Shown here: positions 36,702-49,937 of the stretch, in pieces | How positions within the stretch are numbered: position 1 is the stretch's first letter | How the letters are laid out: every line of letters begins with the position of its first letter | Assembly (NCBI GenBank): GCA_025266875.1 | Contig: JALLLT010000008.1 | Location: 1,240,001 to 1,304,000 of the forward strand | Length of the DNA: 64,000 bases | Direction: 5' to 3' | From: Fennellomyces sp. T-0311 | Taxonomy: Eukaryota > Mucoromycota > Mucoromycetes > Mucorales > Lichtheimiaceae | Program-made: the position numbers and the translations under genes | Notes under the pieces: generated by a model | Seen by the model: the letters and a program-made list of their open reading frames with translations, nothing else | The model's database searches: none | What the model was told of the DNA's origin: nothing

Positions 36702-39030
36702 TGAAGAGATCAGAGGGTGGCGAGGAGTATTTTTTGCTTAAAAATGGCAGGAAGAAAAGCAAAAGGCGGTATTAAAAAAAAGAAAGAAACAAAAAAGCAC
36801 ATTCCGTCTGTAGTTTCTGATATGGAGCTGCCGAGAGGTGGAAAGCAAGACCAAGTTCTTTGGCTGTGCTCGAGACGCTTTGTCTTTACCAGCATTCGCC
36901 CTCGTGGGGCATCCAACCCGTCAAGGCTCTCTTGGCTCGCCACCCAAGGAGCTGCATGGATAAATTTGCGCTTAATGGCATTGGGCTGTTCCACAACGTT
37001 GCGCGAATCATAACATTGTTGCTCCTGGAAACTGAAATGGAAAAGGACGACTTTTAATGGCTATATACACGCTCCTTGGGGCCCTCCCAGGGGGGCAACA
37101 TCGACAAGCACTCTGCCAGCCCGGCAGCCGGTATATATCAGACACAGACGGGAGGCACTCCTTTTCATTCATCATGCGCACACAGGAATTCCTCGCGCTG
37201 CACACAAAGTGGATGAAATTCAGGGCAACTGCCTTAATGGATTGGACGATCATCTTGAGCCCCGCGAAAATCAAGTGACGCATGGCACGGGTCGAATTAT
37301 GTCTGATGCACGATAGCATCAACGCTCCAGCATCGTCTCTCTCCGTCGCCACAGTCGCCGCAGTGGGCGTGGCAGGTTAGCGAGCGCTAGTGTGTTTCAA
37401 AAGCGCGCTGAGTGAAAACAATCAAACACACACAACGGGGTGGAATGTCTGAAAATAAACGCAATGAAGGCTCGGTTAGGAGGTGAGTTCATTGACGATG
37501 ACGTTATAAAGAAAAGGTTTATTGACAGACTTTGGGGGGGGGAGGCAGATTACTATCGATGAAAACTCGGTGTATCTTATTGTTAAACTAAGCAAAGCTA
37601 CTGAGATCACTGGACGGCACCAAATCGGTTGGGTATCCACATCTTCTTCCATCTCGATTTGACCTAGTCTAGGACAAACCCGGTACCCATTCCGTAATAC
37701 ACAGATGCACCAATCGTTCTTAAAGTGCAAGATAATGCAGATCCTGGTCTTTCTCTCTTCCTTACTTCATCCACGCGGGTCCCAGAAAAGAGAACGCTTC
37801 CATTCTTCTCGGAGCGGATACCGTTTTACTACAAAGAAGGACCCGTGACTTGATCCCGTGCCTGTTGCAAGAGCTATTTCCATCAGCTGCTTTCCCCCCA
37901 CACACCCCATTGAAAAAATCTAGCTTTTGTTTTTCTCAAGGTGGGATAGAGCGGAGTCAACCAAAAAGAACGCGAGACTCATAACAATGCGGCTCATTGT
38001 TGGGGAAGTATGCCTGTGTATCGGCGGCGTTGGCGGGAAAAATGCAAAAAGTCGCATAAGTTAAAAAAAAGAGCAATCATCTGCCAATGCATGTTCCCCA
38101 GGCTGTACGGTACATTAGAGATTGATACAACGCGTGACGATTGAGTACCCTCCACAATAACTTGCCATTTTTGTTTGGACTTGTCTTTATACAAAAAAAA
38201 AAAAAAACTTCGGTATTAATACAGAAGCCGTTCCGCCCTTGACACTTTTATTGTCATGGAACTTTTTTTTCCGAAGTCCCGGTCAGATTGATGGTCCGCA
38301 TTCCGCTGTGATGGGTCCTCTCAGCTTTCTCGCGAAAGCGTATGGTATACAGGTGTTCTCTTGGCAAAAAGAGAATTCCACAGTTGTCTTGGCAACCGCT
38401 TCCCTGAGCTGGTTGTCGTGGTTACCTTGGAAGTAGAGGAGAAATATGTGAAACACAATTCACCTTTTCCTTTATGCATATACAACGTCGTGTAATGCAG
38501 ACGGTCTAAACTCCCGTCTTTTGCATTCTCCGAACAGGCTAGCGTGTGACAAACGGGACGATCAAAAAGAAGAAAAAAAAATAGTGAGGCGTCGATCGTA
38601 TAACCAACCGTCATTCTATTTTCCCATTCGAAGACCCCTTTTAACTCGTCTATTTTCGCAATAATAAAGCGCATAACAGCTTTGCATTGTGTTTTTTCTA
38701 TCCCGGGTAGTATAGTCTTTCCGGTCCCGCACACATCCCCCCCTTCTTGTAACGGATGCCGAGCCTTGTTCCATAAAAGGAGCGAGGGTATCTTTCATCA
38801 TCATGGAGGTTGTACACTAACTTAATTGGGTTCTGTCATACCGAGTACATTGCATATTGCAGCTCGCGCTCTTTTCATTCCCATGATGGCTTTCTATTGT
38901 ATGACAATTTTCTTGCGCTGGTCCGCGCGCGTCATCCTGTTTATAAAGGGCTTTTATCTTTTCTTTGTTTTTTTCCCACTTGCTTTCTTTCTTACTTTTT
39001 TCCCTCCCTCCTTAACAGGCAAACAAAGAA
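36702..39030. other. Shared upstream region of the Mto1-like and bHLH genes
   Basis: 2.3 kb between divergent genes. It contains poly(A/T) runs, a TATA-like TTATAAAG near 38940 and a long pyrimidine-rich tract (about 38950-39015) ahead of the bHLH ATG, typical of strong fungal promoters. Open frames at 36710-37352 lack domains or splice support. Confidence 0.45.
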
Positions 39031-40238
39031 ATGCTAACGGGCGCAGTAAGCGACGACCAACAAACGACGCCAAGACCTTCTTCACGGCTTGCCCATCCGA
39101 CGTCTTATCACATTCAGCAAATGAGATTCAAGGAACAAACGATTGGCCTTGATCCTACACAAATGATAGATAGTCAGCATATCTTTTTTGCACAGCAGAA
39201 CCAGCAAGAAAGCTCACCTAATCTCTCGGATCTCGATTATTCGGAACTCACAACCACTTCTTCCGTCAGTGGCATGCCTCCGGATCTTCCTCAGCACCGA
39301 TCACCCGTACTCCGCCAGCAGCTTTCTCACCACAACGATCCGCAAGATTACCTGTACGACCAAGAACAGTCGACCACATCTACCAAGCGCATGTCTAATA
39401 ATAGTACCGTCGAGGAACACCCAATGCGTTACCATAATCCTACCACCACTGCCCCGATGATGTATTACTCACCATCCACCTCGTCCGACTACTACTATAA
39501 GCCGCCAGCTTCATTCGCAGTGAGCGCACCTGCCAATATTGGCTATAACCACATGCACCATCCATCTTTGGTCGATGACGGCGCAGCAATCATGGCTCCA
39601 GGTCCCGGTCGTATAATGGCTGACCAGCCTATATATGATCAGCATCACCACCACCATCATTCACAGCAACAACAACAACAACAACAACAGCAGCAGCAGC
39701 AGCAGCAAGCCAACAGTCGTATGCAAGAAGGAGAAGCCGCCGAGCCATATGACGACGACTTCGCTGCTCAAGCAAAGTAAGCTGTTAAACCGTGCCTTAT
39801 ACACAAAGGGGATACGAGTTACTAATCTTCTATTCCTCCCATTAAAGTCTGCAAGCGATTATGGAAAAGCGACGACGCAGGCGCGAATCACATAATGCAG
39901 GTATGAAGATAGTGTAACTTGCCGATAAAAGAAACTTGTATCGATTGAATTGCTATATAGTGGAACGACGCCGGCGTGACAATATCAATGACCGTATCCA
40001 AGAATTGGGTACTTTACTCCCAGAATCCATGACAGCAGAAGAAGGCGGCGTGGCACGATTGAACAAGGGTACCATCTTGCGTAAGAGTGTTGAGCAAATT
40101 AGAATGATGCAAAAAGACTTGCGTGAATACCAGCAACGAGTACGTGAGCTCGAAGACACATTGAATCAATTGAATCATCAAAATTCATCGCGGCGCGCCA
40201 GAAACACTCGAATTCAGCAACCTCACCGACATGCCTAA
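39031..40238 (+). CDS. bHLH (leucine-zipper-like) transcription factor
   Basis: DNA-binding regulator. Exons 39031-39776, 39848-39900, 39961-40238 give 358 aa. The N-terminal ~245 residues are Ser/Thr/Pro/Tyr-rich with His6 followed by a 15-residue polyglutamine tract (39664-39708), likely an activation region. The basic region [25 protein letters not shown] (residues ~255-279) carries the H-E-R E-box-contact pattern of class B bHLH proteins (USF/MITF/TFEB type). The loop and helix 2 follow ([17 protein letters not shown]), then a short heptad of Leu/Val ([18 protein letters not shown]), so bHLH-Zip is likely. Intron 2 splits the basic region at the invariant V of NAVERRRR. CACGTG-type E-box binding is expected. 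Targets are not evident. Confidence 0.92.
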
Positions 40239-41504
40239 TTGTTTGAACATTCGTTTTTTTCTTTTTTTCCTCTTAAAATTTTTATATGCCCCCCTTTCTT
40301 TTTTACTTTTCCCATACCCATCCCATGCATATCTCTTTTTCCATGTTTTGTTGTTAATTAATTGTTTGTTTGTCGACGTTATTCCCGTGAGGGAATGTTT
40401 ACGTTTCCTGGATACGCAAACACCTCGGAATACGGCTTGGGTCCCTTCTCCTACTATAACTTGTATAACTTTGACACCTTTCTTCCCTTCTATCTTGTAA
40501 AACCTCACCCATTGTTCTCTTTTTGTATGTATACTTATATATATATTCTTTCCTCGTAGTTTGTAGTAAATATATATGAATGGCTGATTTCGTATATTTT
40601 TTTTTGAAACTCGAGAAACGTTGCACAAGGAGGTAGAGATATCCTATTTTTCTGTATATACCTACGCAATGTTTTCCTCATTTTCGTTACCAGCTGCATG
40701 CTCGCCAACTTTTTTTTGTTGAAACAATTAGCAAAGCAGTATATTATCGAAACTATTTCACGATTTACTAGAATCACTAGATGGCAGCAATGGCCCTGAT
40801 TTCGTGTATAATAAATGTAAACGTCGCTTTAATGTTACGTTACAAATTGATTTTACCCTTTTAATATCGCACTATCAAGTGTACACGATAGATGATGAGA
40901 TACCAGCTGTGGTACAGTGAGCCGACGATAGATCACGGGCTATCCCTGGTCTGTTCTAGAACATAAAAACATATTGAACGTGGGGAAATGAACAATCTGG
41001 CATGCGCAAGCTTACAGATTTCATGAAGTGACATTGGTCATAAATAAGACCGATACTTATGCTTGTTTTAGTAATGAATTACTTTCTTTTCACAACGTTA
41101 CCATCACTTTTCTTGTTTTACGTAAGTACAATTATTCTTCGCAATGTAAGATATTCGCTCCCTCGTTCTTTAATTAGTAAAAAAAAATATGTACGTAGCT
41201 GTTCGGTGGTGACCTTTCGTTATTTTTGGATTCAATTTATTTCTGTTTTTTCCATTACCGAAAACACGCTTATGCCGTAGTGTTACCATGGATTGCATGA
41301 ATTCTCCTAAAATCTTTTTTTTACTTTCTCCTTGTAAAGTTTCAGAATGACAAAAGCCACGAACTGCTCCCCTACAACTTTTGTGCGCCAAAAAAAATTA
41401 TCCCATGATCGTACTGGCTTCATTGAGTAATCGTTTCCCCATTTTCTCAAGAAAAAGCGAATTTGTTTGTCGTAAAGGAGTGACAGCACTTTTTTTTTAA
41501 AAAA
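40239..41504. other. 3' UTR and gene-free DNA downstream of bHLH gene
   Basis: The first ~350 nt is T-rich and looks like a long 3' UTR; it includes TGTATATA near 40655, matching the Puf-protein consensus TGTANATA. The rest is AT-rich and without a supported gene. Confidence 0.4.
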
Positions 41505-42410
41505 AAAACTGTCTTACGAAGCAAGTTCATGCAAGATAGAGCGCATGAGAAATGTTTCAAAAGTCGAATGGGTGGCGGGAAACTCGTGCTTTTCTGCATG
41601 TATGTATACGAAAAATAACGCGTGCGAAATCTAAGGAGTCTTTGCAGCAGCCCCTATTTTTGTTTAACACCATCCGTGCGAGAGATACTTTCTATTTTGA
41701 ATCATTTACTGATAAAGCCGCTATACGAATGCATTCTGATTTAGTATTGGCATTGTCAATAAGCTCCTACACGTGATATAGATACATGCGCACCACATGG
41801 CTCAGCGTTCATTTTATAAATGTAGTATATAACCAAGAGGTTGAACAATGCTTTAAATTTGCTTTTTTCGGAAGTGTGCATACAATGATGAAGCGTAACA
41901 AAGTTAGTAGCGGAGGTTACCGTAGCCGTCCATCCGCATATTATATTGGAAGGGCAATTCCGCTTAAATTAGTAGTTGCCATGAATGATTCATGACATCA
42001 TCGTCGGTCTACGTATTCGATCAAAATATTACACCACATTCGCTTGAGATTTATATAAGTAATTAAAAGGCAAATGTAGTCTTGCTACTGTCAGATTAAC
42101 TTGCATTTGTAATATCCATATATATATATATATATATATATAAAAGTAGGAGAAATAAACCATCCGAGCCGTCTACTTATGCTGCGCAAGCAGCTTTATG
42201 CACATGACACGGTAGTACCATTTTCTCGTGTTGGTGCGTCGAACTATTACTCAAAGCGAATGTGTACAATGTAAGCACATGTGACTCTCTGTACTATCCA
42301 TTACCATTGCAACGTGGCTATGTCTATCATAATCGCTATATACAGTATAGCATATATTACGATATTCAGTAAGTAGTATTGCTGAAAGCGTTATCTCGCG
42401 ATTTTGTATA
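41505..42410 (+). repeat. Diverged ~0.8-kb repeat, copy A
   Basis: Matches 43260-44150 in the same orientation over most of its length with scattered substitutions and indels. Anchors include CGTGCTTTTCT, CCATCCGT[G/C]CGAGAGA, TTTATGCACATGA and AACGTGGCTATGT. A plus-strand frame ends RAIPLKLVVAMNDS at 41995; the aligned frame in copy B ends RAIPVKLVVAMSDP, with several silent third-base changes. This suggests a once-coding ancestor. It contains an (AT)n tract at ~42117-42142. Confidence 0.75.
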
Positions 42411-43259
42411 TTTTCGGATGAGCGAATATTACATGGCACCTACAAATACGTTTTTTAGATTGGTGGATCTTGTGCTATCGTAGCAGTCATTTCGCTTTTC
42501 TGGTTGAATTCCAAACAACGCAAACGCACGCTAATACGTCACTGTAACTAATGAGGCGAGTTATATGTAATTCAATGTGATAGCACGTTTTACTGGTACA
42601 TAAGACTATAACTAATAGTAAGCATATTGCTGTTGTAAGGCGACTGGTCGAGCTATGGAAATCAACACTGCACTCGCAGTAGGATATAATTTATTTATTT
42701 GGCAGCGACGAAGATGAATAACTACGGCACAAATATAGCATGCGTTTTGGCAAGGCTGCTACTACTACTACTACTATTACTGTAAAAGCCATCGTGCAGC
42801 GATTTTATATTTGAGTTTAATGTATTACTAGTTAGTAGATAAATCTAAAAGTTTTATATAAAACTACATACACTATGTAATGGTGTCTGTTGTAAGTCAC
42901 TCGCTTTCGTTTTTCCAAAAAATTACAAGATATCTACTACGCAAAAGGATATATACCTTCCTTCTTTCATAGCATCAAATACTTCAAAAAACCTATGTGC
43001 TAGTTGAATCCTTAGTTTTAAATGAGAGGAGTGACGAACAGAAGAATATTATTTCAAAATGGCATTAGGTGCCAGTAACGACTTGAGGTACGCTTTCTAG
43101 CGCATCTACTGGTTCCGAAGTATAGTCAAAATATAGGCAAATTTAATCTCCAAAAATGGGATGAATACAATCAGAGCAGAGGTTGTTTAGTAGAGTAGCT
43201 ATCTCACAATGTACTATATATTGGTGACGCAAGCATAGTAATAATACGTGTGTATTCTA
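42411..43259. other. Spacer between the two repeat copies
   Basis: About 850 nt of AT-rich DNA with a short (CTA)n run near 42760; no gene or further copy of the repeat is seen. Confidence 0.4.
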
Positions 43260-44150
43260 GGTATCTCACGAAGGAATCAAATTGGTGCGATAATATAATA
43301 CATACGAGAAATATTTCGAAAGTCGAATGAGTAGCGAGCAAGCTCGTGCTTTTCTACATAGCAACTTAATTTATGCAAAAAGTAGCGCACACGAAATTAA
43401 GAAGTTTCTGTAGTCGCATTTACTTCGTTTGGTGCCATCCGTCCGAGAGAAACTTCTTATTTTGCTTCGTTTATCGATAAACCCGTAATATGAATGAATT
43501 TGGACATTGCCAATATGCTCCTACGCATATCACACGTCCCATAAGGCACACATGGCGAAGCATTTTTTTCCAAGTGAAATATGTAACTGCGGTGTTGAGC
43601 ATCGCATTACTGTTTGCTTTCTTGAGAGCGGAATGATGAGACGTAATATGGCTCGCAATGGAAGTTACGCTAACCATGCACGGGTGCATCGTATAGAAAG
43701 GGCAATTCCGGTCAAGTTGGTAGTTGCTATGAGCGATCCATGACATCATCGCCGGTCGGTACGATCAAAATGTTACACTATTCTCGTTTGAATTCGCTTA
43801 AGCAATTAAGGGCAGTAGATCATGCTACTGCCCGATAAGTTTGCATTATAAATTTCTACAGGTACAAAAAATATAAGAAATCATCCGATAACTCCCTATT
43901 TGTGCTGAGCAAGCGACTTTATGCACATGATACGGTGATACCATGTGGTGGTATTGGTGCTATGGAATATTGCTCAAAATGAGTATGTATACGTGTCTAC
44001 ACATATGGCTCTCCACGCTATAGGTTCGCCAACGTGGCTATGTATGCCATACATGGCGTTGGCGTTGGCGTGGAGGGCAGAGTGGACGTATCATCAACCA
44101 CGGCTGGCATTATTCAGTAGCTATACTTCAAATAAAGTATCATTTTCCTA
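43260..44150 (+). repeat. Diverged ~0.8-kb repeat, copy B
   Basis: Direct-repeat partner of copy A (see 41505-42410). The plus-strand frame closes at 43743 with RAIPVKLVVAMSDP. The shared stretch from about 43735 onward (ATGACATCATCG) continues past the stop codon, so the duplication covered more than the frame. Copy B lacks copy A's AT microsatellite. Confidence 0.75.
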
Positions 44151-44330
44151 TGAGAGTACCAGGTTCTATCAACGGTATCGACGATTCTAACGAGCACAGT
44201 ATGTTAAGGTGGTCAGTAATACAGCAATTGCAGTAATTGTGGCTTCCAGATGGAATCTATGGCGGCATGGAACCGTCACGCTCTTGCCTAGGCAACGCTC
44301 ACAAGCTTTCAACACACGATCGACTCTACA

Positions 44331-45325
44331 ATGACAGGTAAATGGCGCCCATGGATCTGTTCCCGTCGTTAATGCCGTCATAAGACTATTTGGAGGAACA
44401 GCAAAACGAATTAGAAGCACTTCAGTCCATATATCCGGAAGAATTCCGAGGTAGAAAAAAAAGGCATGATTAGGTGAACACTTGAATAACGCTCAATGCG
44501 GGCAGAACTTGGTGACAAAGAGTTTGAAATCGCAATCTTTCCTGATGATCAAGATGAAGAAAGCCCATGTATGTTATGGTTTTTTAAGGAGCGGGCTGAG
44601 CGCGTCTTCTTTTTTGTGTACTGATGAATGAGGCTGTAGGTGCCTTGGCGTTGCGGGTTAAATATACCCCAACATATCCAGACGAACTGCCAGAGTACAG
44701 CATCGAGGTAACGGACGGCCGGTTGACTGACGCGCAGAAGGAACGAGTGCTGGCGGCGATAAAGACTGGTGTATGTGTTAAGATGCAGGAAGTTTACCGC
44801 AAAAGCGCTAAGACGGAGTAGGCAGAGGAGTCGTTGGGCATGGTGATGATTTTCACGATGGCATCTCTAGCCAAGGAGGAGCTGAATCAGATCCTCGAGG
44901 ATTCGCAGCGTTCACGAGAGGAGGCGGACATAGAGCGTCAACGCAAGGAGGAAGAGATCGAGAACGCGCGATTCCGCGGCACCAAGTTGACGTGGGAACG
45001 ATTCCAAGAGTGGAAAGTGAAATTTGATAAAGAGATGGCCGACAAGGAGAGCGAGGAGAGAAAGGCCCGTCTACGTGAGCTCAAGAACAAACTTACAGGT
45101 ACGCATGCACGTTCGGTGGGGGTGTTGCGACAGTTTACTGAGGCAGCAATGGCAGGTCGGCAGCTGTTTGAGCAAGACAAAACACTGGCATTGTCGGACA
45201 CCAAATACATGGAGGAGGGCGACGTGTCTGTGGATGCCTCGCAGTACGAGCGAGAAGATAGGCGAGAAAGCGACACGGAGAACGACGAGAACGCGGTATG
45301 GCGACAGTTCGGCACGGATGATTAG
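44331..45325 (+). CDS. RWD-domain protein, RWDD1/Gir2-like
   Basis: Binds DRG-family GTPases (Gir2/DFRP2) and, through its RWD domain, Gcn1, linking to translation control. Six exons: 44331-44337 (7 coding nt), 44385-44450, 44506-44568, 44640-44770, 44822-45098, 45156-45325 give 237 aa. The start MTDYLEEQQNELEALQSIYP is diagnostic of RWDD1. The RWD domain carries YPDELPEYSIEV and ends ESLGMVMIFTMAS. An acidic/basic helix follows, then GTKLTWERFQEWKVKFDKE and NKLTGRQLFEQD, matching the DFRP region in animals. The fifth intron (45099-45155) is 57 nt and stop-free, so unspliced transcripts would insert 19 residues. The C-terminus is acidic. Confidence 0.95.
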
Positions 45326-45969
45326 AATACAAATAATAAAGGGCTGTGGCGAAGGAGCATGGCATCATCAGTGTGTAGTTAGTGGGTATGCAAGGAGAAG
45401 CCATGTGGGATCAGATAAATGGCGTCACCAACGCATGTTTCAGCTCCATGTCGTCAAGCATCAGTGATAAGGAATGAGCCATGTGCTTGTGCGCTGATCG
45501 GGCTAGTGGTGCGGCAGTCATTGAGTGAGAGGGGAATAGCACTCCCCTCGTCCCCTTCATGCTCTCTACGCGGGCAATTCAAACGTTCTTCTGGCAGCAG
45601 CTCCGACATTCAATTCGTTTTATTGTTGCATTCTCAACAACGGTTGCACAACATTAGGAGCGGATGGGCTACATTATTGCCTGTGTATGGATGCGTCCTC
45701 TTGTGATACGCTGCACGACGATGACTGTTTCGGAAATGATCACTGTGGGCGACGAGACAGACAAGTCAGTATACAACCTCCTTTACGCTTTTCCCCTTTC
45801 TTGACCTTGGATTTGAAAAAGGCAGCCTCTTGAGCTCTGTGCGTGTCCTTTTTTTTTTAAAAAAAAAAAAGAAAAATAGTTTCCCCCACGAGCTGCTTTC
45901 TTTCTCTCTTTCCTTCACCACCCACATTCTTTTACAGATACCTTCCTCTCCTTTATACCCTGTGCCGCA
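45326..45969 (+). promoter_or_regulatory. Intergenic/promoter region of the RhoGAP gene
   Basis: 644 nt between RWDD1-like and RhoGAP genes. A T-rich/A-rich inverted run at 45850-45875 and a CT-rich leader (45890-45945) precede the ATG. No gene is seen. Confidence 0.4.
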
Positions 45970-48900
45970 ATGTCCCAGCAGCAGCAAGAAGTTGCGGTGT
46001 ATGGCCACAGCACCCAGCTTCCCTCGCAAAGCGAACAGCTGTGGAAGATCATTGAGAAGCAACGCGTCATGATCCAGAATCTCCAGAAGGACAATGCCAT
46101 ACTCGCCGCTGAGCGTGATGGCCTTCGCGACAGAATCAACCACCTCGAGCACCGCCTACTCAGCAAGGACACCCTGATACCACCCGAACGCACGAAGGAA
46201 ATCATGGATGTGGACGAGGGTCCCACCCTTCCACCACGCTCTCCCTATCGCAACACCCCACATGAAGATGGTCGAGCCTCGCCTCCCATCCTGGATAGAA
46301 GACCTTCGACTCCGGCCTCGCCACCACCATCCACGCCCCCACCACCGCAGACGCCTACATCACCACAGGCCATCATCGAGAAGGACGCTCACATGTTTGC
46401 CCAGTATCAATCATCCGTGCAGAAGAAGGAGCATCACAAACGCCCCCAGCAACAGCAGCAGCAGCAGCAGCGTGGACACTTTGCAACGCCCTCAGCAAGT
46501 AAGTCATCGTCAGCACTCGATCATCGGAAACGACAACATGAACATGAGCGCGCGGTTTCCCCGCCGATCCTTCGAGCACCCAAGACCTCGTCCCTGTCCG
46601 ATGGCGCCCTGGCGATCCCTATCAGCTCACGCAACAAGCGGGAAAGCATGATTCTGGCCGAGGCTGTCGACGATGTGGAAGAGGATGTCGACGAGGACAA
46701 CGAAAACAACACGTTATCGGCCAAGAACATTAGTAGCGTGATGGTCAAAGTCATCGGATCGAATATCAAGACCAACGACAAGGGGCGGGAGCTGGTTTCG
46801 TTTGTCATTTCGGTGGGCAAGCGTGGCGACGTGGACTTTGAAGAGCTTTGGCGTGTCGAAAAGTTCTACTCTGACTTTATTGCACTGGATGCCAAGGTAC
46901 GGCGCACACATGATGCAACAATGAATGTCGCTGACAGTCCAATAGATCAAGGCGCAGGCGCAGGTCCGAGGCACAAAAGTGGGCAAGTTGCCTGACAAGC
47001 AGCTATTTTCGACCAACAGCCGTGCGCCCAGCAAGATTGATCAGCGAAAGGTAGCGTAGCACACCACTCTCCGTCGGCTATTCGAGGTTGTTTCCTAATT
47101 TCTATTTTTGCATGAATTAATTACTGCGCAGGTTGCACTGGAGCAATATTTGCAACATATTATTTCCTTGCCACACGCTGATATCTCAGACGTTTGTGAA
47201 TTCTTGACCAGCAACGTCGTCGAGCGTGACCTTTATCAAGTAAAGCCTACGCATCCCTCCGTCATTATTACAGCTCTGCTAACTCATGAATACAGCGTAC
47301 AGGACGCAAGGCCGGCTATCTGACCAAGCGAGGCAAGAATTTCGGTGGCTGGAAAGCTCGCTATTTCAAAATTAAAGGTGCCGCGCTCGAGTATTACGAA
47401 TCCGTGAGTTCTAGGCTTTCGCTTCTCCTTATTTTTTGGGCTTACAGAATTTTTTTTGGTATACAGAAAGATGGCAGTTATCTCGGTGCGATCAAGCTAA
47501 CCAACGCCCAGCTTGGGCGTCAGGCGCCTGCATCTGGCAGCGAAGATACTGGCGTCTATCGCCACGCCTTCCTTATCCTCGAACAAAAACGGTCTGGACC
47601 CAACGGCCTTGTCAAGCACATCTTATGCGCCAACTCGGACGAAGAGCGCGATGAGTGGGTCGAGGCCTTACTTAACAACATCCGTGTCGACGGCAACAGC
47701 AACCATGCCAACCAACGACGGACCAAAAAGTCGGAAAAGCAGCGCAAGGTGTCCAAGGGCGAGATCCGAGCCGTGGCTGCTGCGCCTATCAAGAGCATGA
47801 AGAGCGACCACGGCGCAGACATGGACAAGTTAACTTCTGCCCCTGCTGTCCAGATTCCAGCAGACGATCATGGACTAACACCATCTGCCTCAACAGACAG
47901 TGCAACGTCGTTCCTTTCAACGTCCATGCCCAATATGCCTGTTACACCAACATTTAACGCCGGCATTCCGCCATCTTCCCCGCCTCCTCCACCTCCCCCA
48001 CATCACTCCACTCCACCTCGGCGACGCAGCTCTGCGGGCGAGGATGAAGATCCTATTCGTTTACGTCAGGGCATGCTTTCTCCCATCCCTGGCGCTTTCC
48101 GAAGCAGCGAAGATTTGCTCAGCAATTCGTACGATGGATCATCTGAAAAACGCGTCAAGCAAAAGGCCAACCGGGTCACAATGTGGGGCAAGAAGATGTT
48201 CAGCAGCAACAACGGCGACATGTCCGCGCCAAACCTGACTACAGACTCGCGTATCAGCAGTGTACCTTCAGGCTTTCGCAGTCTGCTGTCGCGCTCATCC
48301 AATGATTCCAGTGAACGCCACTCCGAAGACGTCGATAAAGTAGCAGCAAAGGCAGTGTTTGGTGTTCCTCTCGAGGAGGCGGTTCGTACCTCGCGCGTGT
48401 CCGACAACTACGAGCTGCCCGCCATTGTGTACCGATGTATCGAGTATCTGGATGCTAAAAACGCTGTCATGGAAGAAGGCCTCTATCGTCTCAGCGGGAG
48501 CAATATGGTCATCCAGAGGCTAAAGCAAAAGTTCAACCAAGAAGGCGATGTTAATCTGCTCGCATCCAAGGAAGAGTACGACGTCCATGCCATCGCTGGG
48601 CTACTGAAGATGTGGCTGCGTGAGCTGCCCACCACGGTGCTCACACGTGAACATCGCTCGGACTTTATGCACGTTATTGGTAAGGCTTCTATGACAATGA
48701 AATGCAAGAGCATATCGTATACTAATGCCTTTTTGTTCGCCGAAAATAGATTTCCTGGACCGCAAAGATCGCGTCAACGAGCTGGGTAGACTGGTGTCGC
48801 TGCTGCCCCTTGCCAACTACACGCTGCTTCGTGCACTGACCGCACATCTGATTCGCGTTATACGCCACTCGGATGTCAACAAGATGACCATGCGCAACGT

Positions 48901-49430
48901 CAGCATTGTCTTTTCTCCAACGCTGGGGGTCCCTGCCACGATCTTCAACCTGTTCATGAGCGAGTTTGAGTATATCTTTTGGACAACCGAGGACGGAGAC
49001 GCGGCACCACGCATGCTCGAAGACGAGTCCGACGAAGAGGATCAGCCTACCAAGACGGAGCAGCCTGGCCCTGTCCAACCACCTATTCTTATCCAGCGGA
49101 AACCAACGCTACGGCTCCGCGAAGAGTTTGGTAGAAGCAATCGCAACAGTGTTCATTACATGGACGGTGCTCCCAACGCTATTGTTTCCATGGAAAAAAG
49201 CATGGATGGTACGTCAACTGAGCAGACAGGATAGTATTAGTAGCTAATAGCGACACTTAGGAGGAACAGCAGTGTTTGATGAAGACGATGACGATGTAGA
49301 CGATCTTGCCTTGCTGAAAGGCCCCGAACAAGTAACCTCTGATGACGAAGATGAAACTCCTTCTGCATTTCAGGGACTTTCACCCATGCCACCAAAAATC
49401 TCTACGCCTACGACTGAAATCTCAAAGTAA
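45970..49430 (+). CDS. PX-PH-RhoGAP protein, Bem3-like
   Basis: GTPase-activating protein, probably for Cdc42 in polarised growth, as yeast Bem3. Exons 45970-46896, 46946-47050, 47132-47239, 47296-47403, 47467-48679, 48750-49208, 49261-49430 give 1029 aa. Order: N-terminal coiled coil (residues ~15-65), Pro-rich linker, polyQ, PX domain (~255-378, phosphoinositide binding), PH domain (~384-490, GYLTKRGKNFGGWKARYFKI), long Ser/Pro linker, RhoGAP (~715-900). The arginine finger is Arg757 in GLYRLSGS, and the LLKMWLRELP and MRNVSIVFSPTL blocks follow. The Asp/Glu-rich tail is split by the last intron. PX followed by PH and C-terminal GAP is the Bem3 arrangement. Bem3 is 1128 aa. Confidence 0.94.
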
Positions 49431-49937
49431 CCTTTCTCTTATACATACGTACTTTATATATAGCTATTCTATACATATTCTTGTCTCTGTTATACGCCCT
49501 TTTTTTTTATTACGTTTTACTGATAATCTCCCATTTTCTCTCTCTCCCACTTCTTTACTACCCTAATGTCTATTGCGAATCATACTTTAAATTGTCTTTC
49601 GTGTGCTACAAAGGATACACACAGTAGCGAATGATTAATGATTGCTGATACCTGATGTTACTGCTGGTCCTGTCGCCACTGTCTCGCTAGTACCATTAGC
49701 TCCATAGAAACAAAATTGCCATGTGCGACTTCGGAGTCTGTGTTGGCATAGTAACAACCTTGCATGAGCAAGTTAGGATAACCATTCTGCCTGGGGTTGG
49801 TCAATACCAAAACCAATATACCGGCACCCGCTTATTATAGACGCAGCAGGTTGAAACTAGCCAGCAACATAACAGCACGCGACGCGGATTAGGAAACAAT
49901 TAAGAAAAAAATATTTATAAAATAAATTAATGAGTAT
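49431..49937. other. Convergent 3' intergenic region
   Basis: 507 nt between the RhoGAP stop (+) and the unrecognised gene's stop (-), AT-rich, no gene. Holds both 3' UTRs. Confidence 0.4.

Noticed and set aside
36710..36994. Upstream minus-strand frame as an extra 5' exon of the Mto1-like gene
   Set aside because: No good donor site links it to the first CM1-gene exon, and the ATG at 36701 is already well placed.
43471..43749. 92-codon minus-strand frame in repeat copy B
   Set aside because: Not preserved in copy A, whereas the plus-strand terminal peptide is.
41505..44150. LTR retrotransposon with the two repeat copies as LTRs
   Set aside because: No TG...CA ends, primer-binding site, or pol-like coding sequence in the 850-nt spacer; kept only as one possibility in the finding.
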